DNA of 64,000 bases, taken from positions 5,704,001-5,768,000 of the forward strand of contig JAETXT010000002.1 of NCBI GenBank assembly GCA_019188255.1, in the 5' to 3' direction. This stretch comes from Verticillium longisporum. Its lineage: Eukaryota; Ascomycota; Sordariomycetes; Glomerellales; Plectosphaerellaceae. Shown piece after piece: positions 32,660 to 44,735 of the stretch. The stretch's first letter is position 1. Each line of letters begins with the position of its first letter. The notes under the pieces were generated by a model, which made no database searches, had not been told where the DNA came from, and worked only from the letters and a program-made list of their open reading frames with translations. A program made the translations under genes and the position numbers.

Positions 32660-35600
32660 ATGCAATACGAGGTCATAGACGACCGCCCCTTACGGCGACC
32701 TCGCGAGCTCGACTATGTGATCCGTCACACCGCTCCTACAGCCATCCGTTATGAGGACAACCGCGCGGGCCCGGCCCGCTCCCGAGAGAGGACGTACGGC
32801 CCCCGTGATGACAGAAGCTACAGTCCACCAGTTCGTCGCAGATCTCGCCGCTATGATAGCCGCTATGATATGGGTGAACTGAAACCTAGGTTCACTCATG
32901 GATATGGTCACTACGATAGATACTCGTCTCCAAGTCCCCCTCCTATCATCGAGAGAACCAGAGAACGCAGAGGATACGGCGGTGAAGATGAACCTGCTTT
33001 ACGGATCGAACGCAGACGAGCTGTACGGCGAGACTCATACTCTCAACCTCATGACACTTTGATGGCCAGAGTCGCCAGCTTCAAGTTCGACAGCTCCCCT
33101 GAAGCTCCAGCCGACCTCAGCTTGGATGCCTCCAGCACCATCTTGCCAAAAGGGAAGCGAGGTTCTACGAGTCGACCCCACAAGGCCGTCCACGTCTTCC
33201 GGTCAGAATACACAGGTGATGGGCACCTTGAAGGAAATCATTCCATCTCCTTGACCTCCCGTTCCGATCCCGAGGGAGAGTCGTTGTCTCTCTTCCGTTG
33301 GCTGTGCGTATCCCGGATATCGACGTCTTCCTCGTTGACTAACCAGCTTCAGCCACGTGAAACAGGATATCATGAACTTTGACTCTCTAGCGGTAAAGCT
33401 CCTCTGGAATATGCTCTCGTTGGTCAATTTTCTGATTATCTCCCAAGGCCGATATCCAAGCACTTCCCTTCTTGACAACGCCTCAGCGCAAGGCCATCTC
33501 GCGGCTGCTGTCTGACGTCAAGAAGAACTCGTCAAGGCCCATTCGAGTTTCCAAAGATACTACCGTGAGACACATGGACCCTGGTGTTCGACAACTCGAC
33601 ATCCCTCCGTCCAAGGACAGCCGTGACAATCATATTACACCGACGCCAGTCACCTGGCTCTGCATCCCATACTTCTCCCTCGAACGGTACTCTGGCTTGT
33701 CTGCCTCCACGAATCCAGGTTCGTATCCCACACAGACTCTCCTGCAGGCGTCCTACGCTCGCATCGCATACAAACGCGACATGCAGCAAGCGGCCCGTCA
33801 TATCAACAGCGGAGACAAGGGTTGGTGCTTTCACATCCCGCAGCTCTGGTGCTTGGTCATCGGCGACTCTGTACTCGTGACGTGCGGGCTGATGGACGAG
33901 CTCACGCTGCGCGACAAGGCCATCTCCGTCCAGGAAGAGATCCCGCGGCCGCCAAACTCCAAAGGTGTCAAGGGCGCCCGCATCCTGGTCAAGTATGGAG
34001 GCTCGTTGTCATGGTCCCTACCTGCTGAGGAATGCAAGACGTTCCTTGCCTTTGCTGCTCACTTTCACGAACTATGGCCTGTGGTAATGGAATTCTATCA
34101 CGACCAGCAAGTGGTATCTAAGGATACATGGCGCGATATTTTCAAGCTTCTCCAGCGAGGGCGGAGCAGCATTACGCTCAGCATGAAGACCAAGTGAGTC
34201 GTGTTTTCATCAAACCCAAGATAAGTAATTTCTGATCATCGTTGTTGACCTCGACAGGTTTGCGCCGCCGTTCACGCCTTCCTCGCGCCTCCACGACTTG
34301 CACCGGGCACCCGCACGTATTCCGACTTCCAAGGATACCAAAAGTCCAGAGGAAAGCAGCCACCAGCCTTCGCCACGAGGAAGACGCGATGAGGCCGCCA
34401 AAGAGTTCGACAAGGAAGACAAACCAACAGAGATACCTTCACGAAACCCCAACGAGATCTTTCACGTCTTCAGCTGGATCAAAACCAAATCCTCGAGCGC
34501 AGCTGATTACCCAAATTTCGAAAGTATACAGGGGCGCCTTGAACAGGTGTCCAGCCTTCTCAGCGGTGATTCCAATGCTGCCGGAAGCAAGGCCTTCCGA
34601 GCTGCTAGCACCTTGGACCGCGCAGCCACTCATGCCCGTGTCGAAGCCTCAACCCGACAAGCTTCCGATGTGGGCCCTAGCAGCCGTAGATTTGGCAGAT
34701 ATCGACAGAGTGCAATCGAGCTGTTCAACACGGCAGACATTGTGTATAATTTCTTCTTTCCAAAGCGAACCGAGGATACTACAATACTCAAATACTGGGG
34801 GTCCATCGCCCAACTTTGCTTTGTGGGTGGTTTCTGCCCCTCGGTTTCCCAGCTAACATAGTCGACAGCCCCAGGCTTCGGAAGCAAACCGCCACGGCAG
34901 GGATGCCAGGCGTTCTACGGGCGATTCGCCTCATCCGAACATTGGTCTTATCCTATCAAAGTTTGAGGATCTTATGCCGAACATGCTGGCCTTTAAGCAA
35001 TTGATGACGCAAGCTACGGACTCTGATCGTGCCAAGATACAAGTATCTGACGACCTGACCCGCGCCTGGCCCCTCATCGTCATGAGCCTTATTCATAGCT
35101 GCACTGACATGGGTAGTGTAAGCTCATGGGGTGAACAGCTGAACTTTGCAATATCTCTCATTCAAAGCGGCATGGCAGAAACTGTTGACAGCCTTTCCTC
35201 CTTTCGACTTGCCGATAAGATCACCGTCTTACCGATGGATCTTGTTTCGTTGATGAGCATTCGACTGCTCTCTGATATCACTGGAAAGCACCCAAGTGCA
35301 AGCGAGACGTATCTGGAGTACCTCCAGGGCTTGGTACGTCGGTGTATGGACTCGTCGCGTAACTGGCTGACACTTTGCAGGAAGCACAGATTACGTCAAT
35401 GCCATCCGATCGATCGTATGAGACTCGCATCAATCACGTACAGGAGGAACTCACAATCGCGAAGAAGATTGTGGATGCGCAAAAGGTCATTTACGGGTTC
35501 ATCAGCCGAACCTTAAACGCCGGCGAGTGTAAAAACACTATCAGTCGCACAAGGCCGTTCGATCACTATGGTGAAGGCCTCAATAGATCGGCGGCATCTC

Positions 35601-36719
35601 ATGGCAACCCTTTTACGCCAGGGAACGCGGACGAAATGGCACTTGAGCTGCCGCTTTCAGAATTATCGTCTGTCAGAGACCTTCTTGTTTGGGAGTGCAT
35701 CGACGTATTGGAGCGGAAGAAGAAGGAGTTTCAAGGGTACGGCTTGCACGCGCAGTCACTGGAGCGCCAGGTATATCTACCAACGCACACTCGCAGCAAC
35801 TGTCTGGCTAACATTCTGCCAGAATGCCAGCAAGGTCATCGGTACCAAAGACAAGCAGGAAGAGGCCATCTACATCTTCACACTCGTGACGATCATCTTT
35901 CTGCCGCTCAGCGCTGTCTCGAGTATTTTCGGCATGAACACCAGCGACGTGCGAGACATGGAGTCGGGCATGTGGACGTACTGGGCTGTGGCCATCCCCG
36001 TGACGCTGCTGGTCATTCTGCTCGGTTTATGGTGGCTCGGTGAACTGGGAGCGCTCGCTGCGTGGGTGGCATGCAAGTTGCGAGGACAGCGCGGTCTTTC
36101 GGATGAGATTCCTCCACCGCCGTACCCAGGACATCAGCTCTCGTCGATGACGGCGCCAGAGGAGTTTCCCGGCCGCACCCGTAACGTCTACCGGGAGCGA
36201 TACTACCGTCCGCCTCCACCGGTAATCGAAAGCGATGATGACGGGCGTGAAGGCTGGCGGCGTCCATATCGGCAACGCGAGGATGACAGGCTTCAAGAGG
36301 AGAGATATGCCGTGGACATTCGACTCGACCGAGAGAGGCGACGCGCCGAGGAAAGGCAGCTGTTAGAGGAAAAGAGACTACTGGACAAACTGGAGGTGGA
36401 GGAGGAGGCGAAGGCGAAGATGCAGGCTGAGCTGGACATGTTGCGACGAGAAATGAGAAAGCAAGAAGAAGAGGCGGCAAAGAGGGCCGCAGAGGAAAGG
36501 ATGCAGCGCCACCGAAATGAGGAGAGGGAGAGGCGTCTCGCAGAGGAGAGGGAGAGGCGTCTCGCAGAGCAGAAGGCGAGACGCGCGGCGGAGGAGAAGG
36601 CAAAGCGAGCGGCGGAGGAGAAGCAGCCGGCCAGCGAGCGCGAGAGAAGGGACAATTCTGATGAAGGACCCAGCAGACGTCCGCCGCATCGCGACCAGAC
36701 GGTGGAGGAGAACGACTGA
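32660..36719 (+). CDS. CorA-like Mg2+ transporter family protein with long N- and C-terminal extensions
   Basis: Seven exons (32660-33303, 33353-33392, 33448-34193, 34258-34822, 34869-35333, 35381-35770, 35823-36719) give 1248 residues with every phase consistent. The first 130 residues are Arg/Tyr-rich and disordered. The middle carries the long helical cytosolic part of fungal CorA-like proteins. Near the C-terminal side lie two membrane segments: TLVTIIFLPLSAVSSIFGMN, with the diagnostic GMN at 987-989, and a Trp-rich helix (AVAIPVTLLVILLGLWWLGE). A roughly 230-residue tail follows that is extremely Glu/Arg-rich (RRLAEERERRLAEQKARR) and predicted to coil. GMN is the CorA selectivity motif. 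Transport of Mg2+ or another divalent ion is plausible, though this fungal branch is not well characterised. Confidence 0.9.
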
Positions 36720-37788
36720 TCTCGACCGGAAATTGAGGCGCTGGGCAAATCAAAAGAGAGCGATGTGCAACGACACTCTCGTCAGCCCAATTTTTGAAAA
36801 TCTCGCGACAAGCAAACTCAAATCATACCACACACGCTTTAGAATGCAATGACAATTCCCCATGTGAGCTGTCCTCGACCAACCCCGCCCCCACCTTCAA
36901 GAGGCGTCGATCACGGCACTGGACGCTCGCGCGCTGCCATCGCTCTGCGAAATTGGGCCCGAATTGTATCAAGCTGATAGCAGGTCACGGCCAGGCACCG
37001 TTGGGCGACAGCGAAGCGGCCACATCACCCAACGAAACAAGCTCAGCCCTGCAAGGGACGGCCGTCCGTGATCAGGGTCCCGTGGGCCTTTTGACTCTCG
37101 GGACGGGTCTCGCGGTCACGGTCAGGCGGGATGCAGGGGTGGCCCCTGGTATCTAGTCCGACTGGACAGAAGGCTGGCAGAGAGCAGGGGTTATGTGGGC
37201 ACGTGGTGGAAGAGTACTTTGGGCGCCGAATCTTGATTTCAGCGTGACGTGCGTCTCTGGCGTCATAAGGCCTCGATGGCCCATCGGCTTGCCGGGTCAT
37301 CCAGGCCTCTTTTCTGCCTTAGGAGAATGCTACTGGCTCAAACTCGACTGGGCGGGAACGGGGGCCAGACCTGTCGGCAAGTTTGGCTCCTCAGCACTAA
37401 CCGGTCGCTGGGACGGCTGGCCTGGTTTGGAACCCAGTGCCGTGGCTAGGCAGAATGCTCGTGTTCATGGGTCACAGAGAGGAGGGGAGGGTATTTATCG
37501 CTCCGATGCCCCTCGCCTTTTGCTGATTCGCATCTTCCCGTCGTCCCAACTCCACGTCTTCCATCGACCCCTCGACCGATCTTTGACGGATCGTCCAACA
37601 GAGGATCGCCCCTCAGCGATCGTCAATCCTTTCCACTATTCTTGTTCCCCTTCCCTCCCCAGATCATAGTTCTTCCTTCGGTGTAAGCTTCGGCGTACCT
37701 ATATCATAAACACTGCAAGTACTCATCGCATCACGACACTCAGCCCCAACAACAACCTAGACACCGCTTGAACGTCTCAGCCGTCAAA
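36720..37788. other. Intergenic region and 5' leader
   Basis: No coding frame of note. The pyrimidine-rich, AAC-rich end (37520-37788) looks like the promoter and leader of the next gene. Confidence 0.5.
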
Positions 37789-38506
37789 ATGGGTGCGTAT
37801 GAGCTTCTTTTCTACGATGAAAACTTCTCTTAACTAACATGCTATGACGCAGCGCCTTCACGGGACTACGACTACACGCGCACTAAGAAGCGCCTGTATC
37901 TTGATCCTCCAACCTACGATCGCTCCGTCGTTCGCACTCGTCGAACCACATTCGTCCCCCCGCCGCCACCACCTCCTGTCATCTACAAGCCTCCCCCTCC
38001 GCCTCCTGTCCTCTTCCAGCCTGCCACGCCGCCGCCTCCTGCCGTTGTCGAGCCGCCTCCGCCTCCTCCGCCCGTCATCTGCGAGCCCCTACCGCCACCG
38101 CCGCCACCCGTGTGCCCCCCTCCCCAGAGCCCGGCATCGAAGTCATAGCCGTCGACGTCGACCCTGTCGAGAAGAAGCGCCGCCGTCGCAGGTCCCACTC
38201 GCGCCACAGCGGGAGTCACTCGCGCGAAGTCTCCCTTGAGCGCGAGAAGATTGCTCCCGCCCGCGTGCCCGCCCCCCCTCCCGCCCGCAACAGCCCGAAT
38301 ACGAAACATTTCGCTACGTCGACGCGCCGAGGCGGTCGCCGCCTCGGATCATGCCTGCGCCGCCGAGAGAAGAGCGCGAAGAGGACCGCATGCGCATCAT
38401 GATTCACGACAGGCGGCGTGAGAGAGAATACGTCGACGATGGGTACCAGGGCAGTGGGAGCGACCGTGGGTACGATCGCGGATATGATCGCGTGCGATAC
38501 TACTAG
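37789..38506 (+). CDS. Pro/Arg/Tyr-rich low-complexity protein; two frameshifts in C runs
   Basis: A 4-nt first exon (37789-37792, ATGG) is spliced over a 60-bp intron (GTGCGT donor, CTAAC branch) to 37853. The protein begins MAPSRDYDYTRTKKRLYLDP and continues into a polyproline region with repeated PPPPPV units. The frame then changes twice. One C missing from the C6 run at 38115-38120 leads into PEPGIEVIAVDVDPVEKKRR. One C missing from the C7 run at 38272-38278 leads into QQPEYETFRYVD…RMRIMIHDRRRERE and the stop at 38506 (DRGYDRVRYY end). All three frames fit one charged, probably disordered protein of about 219 residues. Function unknown. Confidence 0.7.
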
Positions 38507-38887
38507 GCCTGAGAATGCTTCTTCTTTTCCTTTTGATAGGCGTTCTGGTTCTTTCTCTACTGTTTCTGGCGAAGCGCTGTGATTTGTGGCGCTGGCACCC
38601 GCCTGTACGAATTCATGGATAGAGCGGGAGAATGATCTCTAGCGTGGGTTCGGATTAGGCTATGATGATGACCAATTCACGAAATGTCTACTTCATACTA
38701 TTCTGAACCATTGTTGTCGTTACTGTGCCGAACATGAAATGCACGACCTGGCCACGACGAGATCCCCATCACCTATCCCTCCCATGTGACCGACTCCGGA
38801 ATACTACCAAACACACGAACCACGTTACGACCATCACGAGATTCAACCGCCAGTCAACTCGATCGCCAACTATCCGCTCATCAGCTG

Positions 38888-39943
38888 TCAAGTGTCGCGC
38901 TCGTCATCCGCCTGTCTCGCAATCCGTCGCAGCGGCACGCCCTCCTCAACCCTCAGCATTCGCCCCAGTCCATCTTTATTGTCCACGAGCCTCACCATCC
39001 TCTCCCTTGCCGTGTCTTCCATACGCGACATGTCCATCATCACCGCCACTTTGCTCTCTGGGAGTTCCAGACTCTGGAGCACCACCGGCACCTGCACGTT
39101 CTGCCACCGCGTCTCCCGCCTCGTCCGCCACGCCAAGACAATGCAGAAGACGGCGCTGAGAAGGAGCAGGGCGCCGGGTACATGGTATAGCGAAGGTTGG
39201 CGACGTAGTGGATCACGCCGCGATGGACGGTGCCGAAGGCCTGCTGCCAATAGTTGCTTGTAGCACGGATCGCACAGGTCGTTAAGTAGGCAATGTTATT
39301 CACAAACGGTTCCAAAGTGGATGCGAGAGGGCTAGAAAGATCATCAGCTTTGAGATTTCCCACGACAGTCTCCCCCTCGGCGAGGCTCTGGTGCATATGC
39401 CAGGCCGTGAACCAGGATCCATAAAGCATCTCAGTGAAGTTGTCGTCGTAGCTCAGGAATGTGTTTCCGGGCTCGCCAGGCAAGATGCCTACTGATCCGA
39501 AGAGGTACGGGTCTAGTGAGTTTTCAGGCCGCGGTTGGCTTTGCGGGAGACGCGGCATGCGCAGTTGCCCTATTCGCCCGATTCTTGTACTGGGGTGTTC
39601 ACGTTGCACGGCCATGGAGCGGTGAGAAATAGGTCGTCGTCATCTGACGACGGCATATCTAGGGGCTGATCGTATGGGCTTTCGCGTAGGTCATGAAAAT
39701 GACGGTGATTGTTCTGCGCCGTGACGCTACCAGACTTATGTGCCATCCAGCAGAGTATGCATTCGATTGCTTCAGAGGTCGCAGTGTTTCCAAACGAATA
39801 CGGTGGCAAGGCTCTCCCATTGTATGCACAGTCTGGACCGGGCATGTGAGGCTCGCGTCATGACATTGGGAAGCCGCATCCAGACCAAACTCCGAGGCCC
39901 TCCTGACTTGCTCGAGGTCAGTCGTCCAGAGGTTTGTACTCAT
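38888..39943 (-). CDS. Fungal membrane protein, DUF3176-like C-terminal part; three frameshifts
   Basis: Coherent coding runs leftwards from the ATG at 39943 through four frames, each change explained by one base missing from a G run on the plus strand: GGG 39840-39842, GGGG 39592-39595, GGG 39176-39178. In order it encodes a Cys-containing region (CHDASLTCP), PDCAYNGRALPPYSFGN, a Ser/Asp loop, FVNNIAYLTTCAIRATSNYW, a hydrophobic membrane helix (ALLLLSAVFCIVLAW) and a cytosolic tail. This resembles the C-terminal ectodomain plus last helix of fungal DUF3176-type membrane proteins. An acceptor-like site (TTCCGCAG) abuts the ATG, so 5' exons with further helices may be missing. Real decay is possible. 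Confidence 0.5.
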
Positions 39944-40519
39944 CTGCGGAATATCATACCACGCACGTGAGGCCCCTTAGCAAGTATCCAGCCTGAAGAG
40001 TCTGTCAGTTTTTTGGCATCTTTCTTTTTTAAAGAACACGCAATCCCTTGAAACATGTCCAGGACTGTTCCACAAACTCATGTCGTCTTTCTCGACTTGC
40101 CGAGCTCCCCTACCTCCCCTATCGCCCAACGTGGGTTCGGCTTTGATGGTGCGCAACGCCCGGATCAGCGTTCCAGGAAAACACGAACACGCTTTGCGTG
40201 CCGAGCAGCGAAGCTCTCAGCTCAGCTACAAGGTTCTTCGAGACGATCAACACAGCATGCCCGAGGCCGTGCTCGACTACAACCACTCAGAGATGCTGTC
40301 CGTTGCCTTGGGGGATGCCTACATTCCAAGACTTCGGCGCCAGAGAGAAAGTTGGTCGTCGGTCGTGGTCTCCAGGCTCGCAATGGCAATCCTAGCGAGA
40401 ACGTGTCGGCTTGTGTTTATGTGAGCCGCCTCGTCCTCCCCCCCCCTCCTATCCCAAACACAAACGCAAGCCCTGTTCTGTGTTGCTCTACCATCCATGA
40501 CCAAGCTAGGCCTTCAGAA

Positions 40520-40813
40520 CTAAATCTCGACGAACTTCCGAACCTTGGCGCCGAAAATGGACACCGAAGCATTCAGACTGCCGTAGTCAATCTCCAACGT
40601 AAAAATACTATCAAGAATGTGGAAATCCATGGGAAGTCTAGTATGAAGGAAAGGAATCCAGAACCGTACCATCACCTTCACCGGCTGCGAGGAGTATTCC
40701 AAACCAGATGTATCTGAGATATCACCTGTACAGTGGTTCAACTTATGGTCGGCTGGTACCAGATCAATGAGGGTGCCGATCTCAACTCCTACACGAGGCA
40801 TTCCTGCCCGCAA
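40520..40813 (-). CDS. Open frame of uncertain status
   Basis: About 97 codons (…EIGTLIDLVPADHKLNH… to VRKFVEI) with reasonable coding texture but no recognised domain. It could be a 3' exon of the small gene immediately upstream (40911-41420), joined by an intron I could not place, or a fragment. Confidence 0.25.
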   Translation of the reverse strand: MRAGMPRVGVEIGTLIDLVPADHKLNHCTGDISDTSGLEYSSQPVKVMVRFWIPFLHTRLPMDFHILDSIFTLEIDYGSLNASVSIFGAKVRKFVEI

Positions 40814-40910
40814 GATGGACGACTACCTTGCAAGATATATCGTTTAGAAGGCCATTCCGATCAAACGAGTTCTCGAAATCTTTCATGCGATTATTATTTG
40901 GGTGGAGGGA

Positions 40911-41420
40911 CTATTTTACCGATGGCTCGCTTGGGCGCAGCTGCGTCAGTTGTGACAATGTCCTGACAATGCGCGAAAAAACTATAACTTCCATACCAGC
41001 AATGCTCGAAGGCGTGATAAGCGTCTCAGTTAAGATATGGTCGATTGTTGGTTGTGGGAGGACGATTGTATGATCAAGGCCAAGGTTAGCGGCGGGGAAG
41101 GGCAGCTTTCAAAAGTCAGATGACAGACATCTCTCAGGCGTTTGAACGCAGGAAGTGTTTACCTCTGAGATTTGAAAAGTTGACACAACAGGTTTCTTGA
41201 ACAGGAGACTGCTGCTCAGGATCTGACTTCTCTCGCTAAAGCACGTTCGGAATGTTCTTTTAAGAGCGTCAACAAAGTCTTGCGGCGCATCGAAGAATAG
41301 ATAATGCATTTTCATCTCCCCGAAAAGATGTACAAAGACGAGGCATCTCTTTTCGGTGATAGGCGGGTCTGCGATAGGCGAATCATTCGCCAGTGGCATC
41401 TCATCCTGGCTGGAGCCCAT
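40911..41420 (-). CDS. Small hypothetical protein
   Basis: Exons 41163-41420 and 40911-41105 are joined by a 57-bp intron (GTAAAC donor, GAAAG acceptor), giving 150 residues. The sequence includes CLVFVHLFGEMKMHYLFFDA followed by QDFVDALKRTF, and in exon 2 IVLPQPTIDHIL. The alternation of strand and helix suggests a small folded domain of about 130 residues. I do not recognise the family. The second exon may extend if the GTAAAA just before the stop is used as another donor. Confidence 0.5.
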
Positions 41421-42193
41421 TGAGTGTTCCCCTCTGAACGGCGAGGTTTCGGAGTGCTGGGTAAGAGGTTACTGAGAAATGGATGGGTGTAGTGTGCTAT
41501 CGCCTGCGAGGACCGGAATTTCTCAGCCTGTTGGGGAATGGATATATGAGACGGACCTCGGTGGCGGTACCCCCCTCCCCTCCCTCTCCATCATCTAGCG
41601 CACATCAATCGTCACGTATTTCTCGACGCAAGGCAGATTGTAGTCCATTAGCGATATGGGCAACGACTGCCGCGTCAGGTAAGCAAGTGCGGAGATCTGA
41701 CGCAAAATTCAAAACATTCTCGGGCGAGAGAAATTTCCAAGAGGCCTTGACATTTTATCTCCACGTCGTCGAGAAATGCATCCTACGCGCAAGTTTTACC
41801 GTCACTAGAACAACGAAGCTGCTAAAGTTAGAAAGGGAAACTTGACGGCCCAACCTTTAGGAAACACTCAGAAGCCCGTGTTTCCCTGTATGGTGCAGAT
41901 GGCAGCCGACTAGGGTACGTAGGTCATGCTGATCGATGATAGTGCCGGTGCCTACTGGCCACCTGCGAAGTGCGCCCGATTCGGTCAGATTTTCTTCTTG
42001 TACTACCAGAATCTAGAAATTACTCGACAGGCTTCGAGAAAGTCCAGTATTTTGCCGCAAACGCGGAGAGAAATAGCTGTACTGCTACCCATCCGCCTGC
42101 TCAATAAAACCTGGAATTACCATTGCTTTCATTTCTCAGAACACAATATTTGACTTACCTTGAGGCTCAACGCGCCGATGTGCTTCATACAAG
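41421..42193. other. Intergenic region
   Basis: Short frames only; no support for a gene. Confidence 0.4.
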
Positions 42194-44735
42194 ATGAGCC
42201 AAATCGTACCACGCCGCCCTGACGAGTTGTCTCGTGTGAGCCAAATCGTACGATACTGCCAATACGCGGTTTCTTCACAAGTAGAAAGTTACCTCCATCA
42301 ACCTATCAAAGATGATCCCATAGGATGCGTACTTCAGCACATCGTCGTGAATCAAGATGATCATGTCACCAAGGTATGTCCAGTGTCCCGATTCACGTTC
42401 GGAGCACTGCCCCCAACGCTCCCAAGAAGCGATTGCACTGTTCTGACATCTTACACCTGGGGCAGACTATCGCAAGTGGTCCCCACGTTCAAGGCGTGGA
42501 TCCGTACCCAGAACGCGGCATCACACAAGTGATTCCTGCGCAACGACGTACATCGTCAATGATAGTCTACGCGGACCGGCAGATCGACAACGAAAGCCAG
42601 TGCCCGACGTTGACCAGCGGATCCGACGATTTTGATTCTGAAAAGGAAGACTCTTCAGCCACGCAAGCTATTCCAGAGTCGCTGGGACGTTGTACCGAGG
42701 TGATCGAAAGTCTCCAACAGCCACACACACCACCAACGGCCAAATCGGAACATATATGCCTAAAAGCAAGCGCGTCTGCGACTTCGGGGTCTGTTCAGAC
42801 TGACGACGACGGCTGCCCTTCTGTCATAGATGATGATTCCTCTCAGGATGAAGATAGAGGCGGGTCGCTTGCTACGATTCTACGAACGGCTTACAAGGAC
42901 GATCCTGAGTTTGCTGAAAAGTTGGTTGCGTCGGTACAGCAGCTTCCAGTACGTGAGCGACGGTTCCTCGAAGCCCCCGGTGACTTCATACCCGGGAGCA
43001 CGTCACCAATCGATGATTCGGTAACAGAGACCGATGAGTTTTCGGATGCCGAGGCCTCAGAATCCGTCTGTCATGGCACACCACACACTGACGGTCACAG
43101 CCGGCGCCACTGTAACGACTCAGAAGAGACGCCGACCTCGTCGCAATCAGCCAATTGCGGGAAAGGCGCATCCTCAGCTGGTCCTGGAAAGCCTGGAAAC
43201 ACAGACGGTACTTATCGCAATAAGCGCCAGAAACAATCTAGGAAGGGCAAGGAGAAGGCTGACAACAGCGAGGACGAGGATGAAGACGATGGGCCTTCTC
43301 CAGAAACCTCAAAGAACCGCAAAAAGCCCGCAGATGATCTGCCATGGTCTTGCCCTTATACCTGGAACATTTCTGGAAGCAAAAAAGATACCATGAGCTC
43401 CACCTGTTACCCCAAGTACAAGAAGCGAACGCGATGTAAATGGAAGTAAGTTTGGCCTCCCATGCCAGAGCTCGCTGGCTGTTTTGCAGTCCAGAGGAAT
43501 AGGCATTTGGTGATTCGTCCCGCTGACAGGCTGCTACAGGAACCACCTGGAATTTGTTCATACAGACCGTGGAAAGGGTGGTTCACCGGAATACATCATG
43601 AAACCAGAACAGTGGTCCGACATCTTAACAGCCATCGATCAAGCCGACGATAAACGTCCTCGGCTGCCAAAACTGCGACTTGATTTGGCCGAAAGACTCT
43701 GGAAAAAAGTGTACACTATCCTGTTTCCCAACTCTGACCCGCCAGACCATCCTTGTAAGAACCCATTGACGGCGGCCGAGTCCTCATCTCGTTACTAATA
43801 AAGTGCCAGTTGAAGTCTATGTCTCGATTGAAGCTATCGGAGCCACGATCACCTCTCATGCGATGAAGGTTATTGACAAAATAGTATCCGTGAACGCCCT
43901 GGAATCTGTCAACGAGAACCCTCACCCTACAGGCGAAGCGTCCGCGGCCGAGCTGCTAACCCCGCCGGCGTCGTCGATTTGGGCCATGTTCGAAAAGGCT
44001 ATCACCATCAGCACGCAGACAGCGCTGCGTGACTCCTTGCCGTATCTGGCTGAGACTGCACACACCGGCGAAACCTCAGCTTCAACGGACACTTCGGGGA
44101 GGGCGGAAGGAGACTTACAACCCGGGCCAAAGATGCTGGAGGACAAATTCACAGTATCGGGGGAAACAACAAAAGTCATCCTCATGCTCAAAAGACTGGC
44201 CGATGGACCTGGCCAGGAGCCATCTCATGACGTCAGAATCGTCTATAGTCCCTTGGTAAGGGTGAGCTTCATGGCGGTAGAAAATCTCGATCTCCTGACC
44301 ACAGCCTCATTACCCCTGCCCGGACAAGTAACTGCTGTTGCGCCAACCACGAATGCAGCGCTCCAGCATCCGGGGACCCAGATAATGCCATGGCAAAGCA
44401 CCCCTCTGAATGTTCCGAGCGAGCACATTGGGCAGGGGATTTATGAAGAGGCAACGCAGCCTTCTCTTCCACCGTCTAACGTCCTAGCGCCAGACTCTGC
44501 TCTTCCGCCAAACACGAATACAGCATTCCAGCATCCAGGAACCCAACTAATGCCATGGCAAAGGGTCCATCAGGATGTGCCAACCCAGCACATTGGGCAG
44601 GAAATTCATGGAGAGGCAACACAGCCTACCCTTTCACAGCCTGACGCCCTAGCGCTAGAACTTCTTCGTTACAGTGCTGGAGCCCTTGAAGATACGGGAG
44701 GGTATATCGGTATGGACGACCGACTCTGGCAGTAA
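42194..44735 (+). CDS. C2H2-like zinc-finger protein with acidic N-terminus and C-terminal repeats
   Basis: Four exons (42194-42373, 42466-43445, 43540-43754, 43804-44735) give 768 residues; introns have GTATGT/GTAAGT/GTAAGA donors and all phases agree. Residues 60-350 are acidic and Ser-rich. A finger-like motif spans exons 2 and 3: WSCPYTW (Cys356), Cys374, Cys384 and NHLEFVH (His389, His394). This is the fungal long-loop C2H2 type. After a short helical stretch the C-terminus is disordered and contains two copies of a 55-residue unit (HPGTQIMPWQ / HPGTQLMPWQ, each followed by an HIGQ…EEATQP-like block). A DNA-binding or regulatory role is likely but unproven. Confidence 0.75.

Noticed and set aside
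40055..40717. 220-codon plus-strand frame and a 114-codon frame overlapping it
   Set aside because: Two competing frames, Arg-rich composition, no domain and no promoter or splice support.
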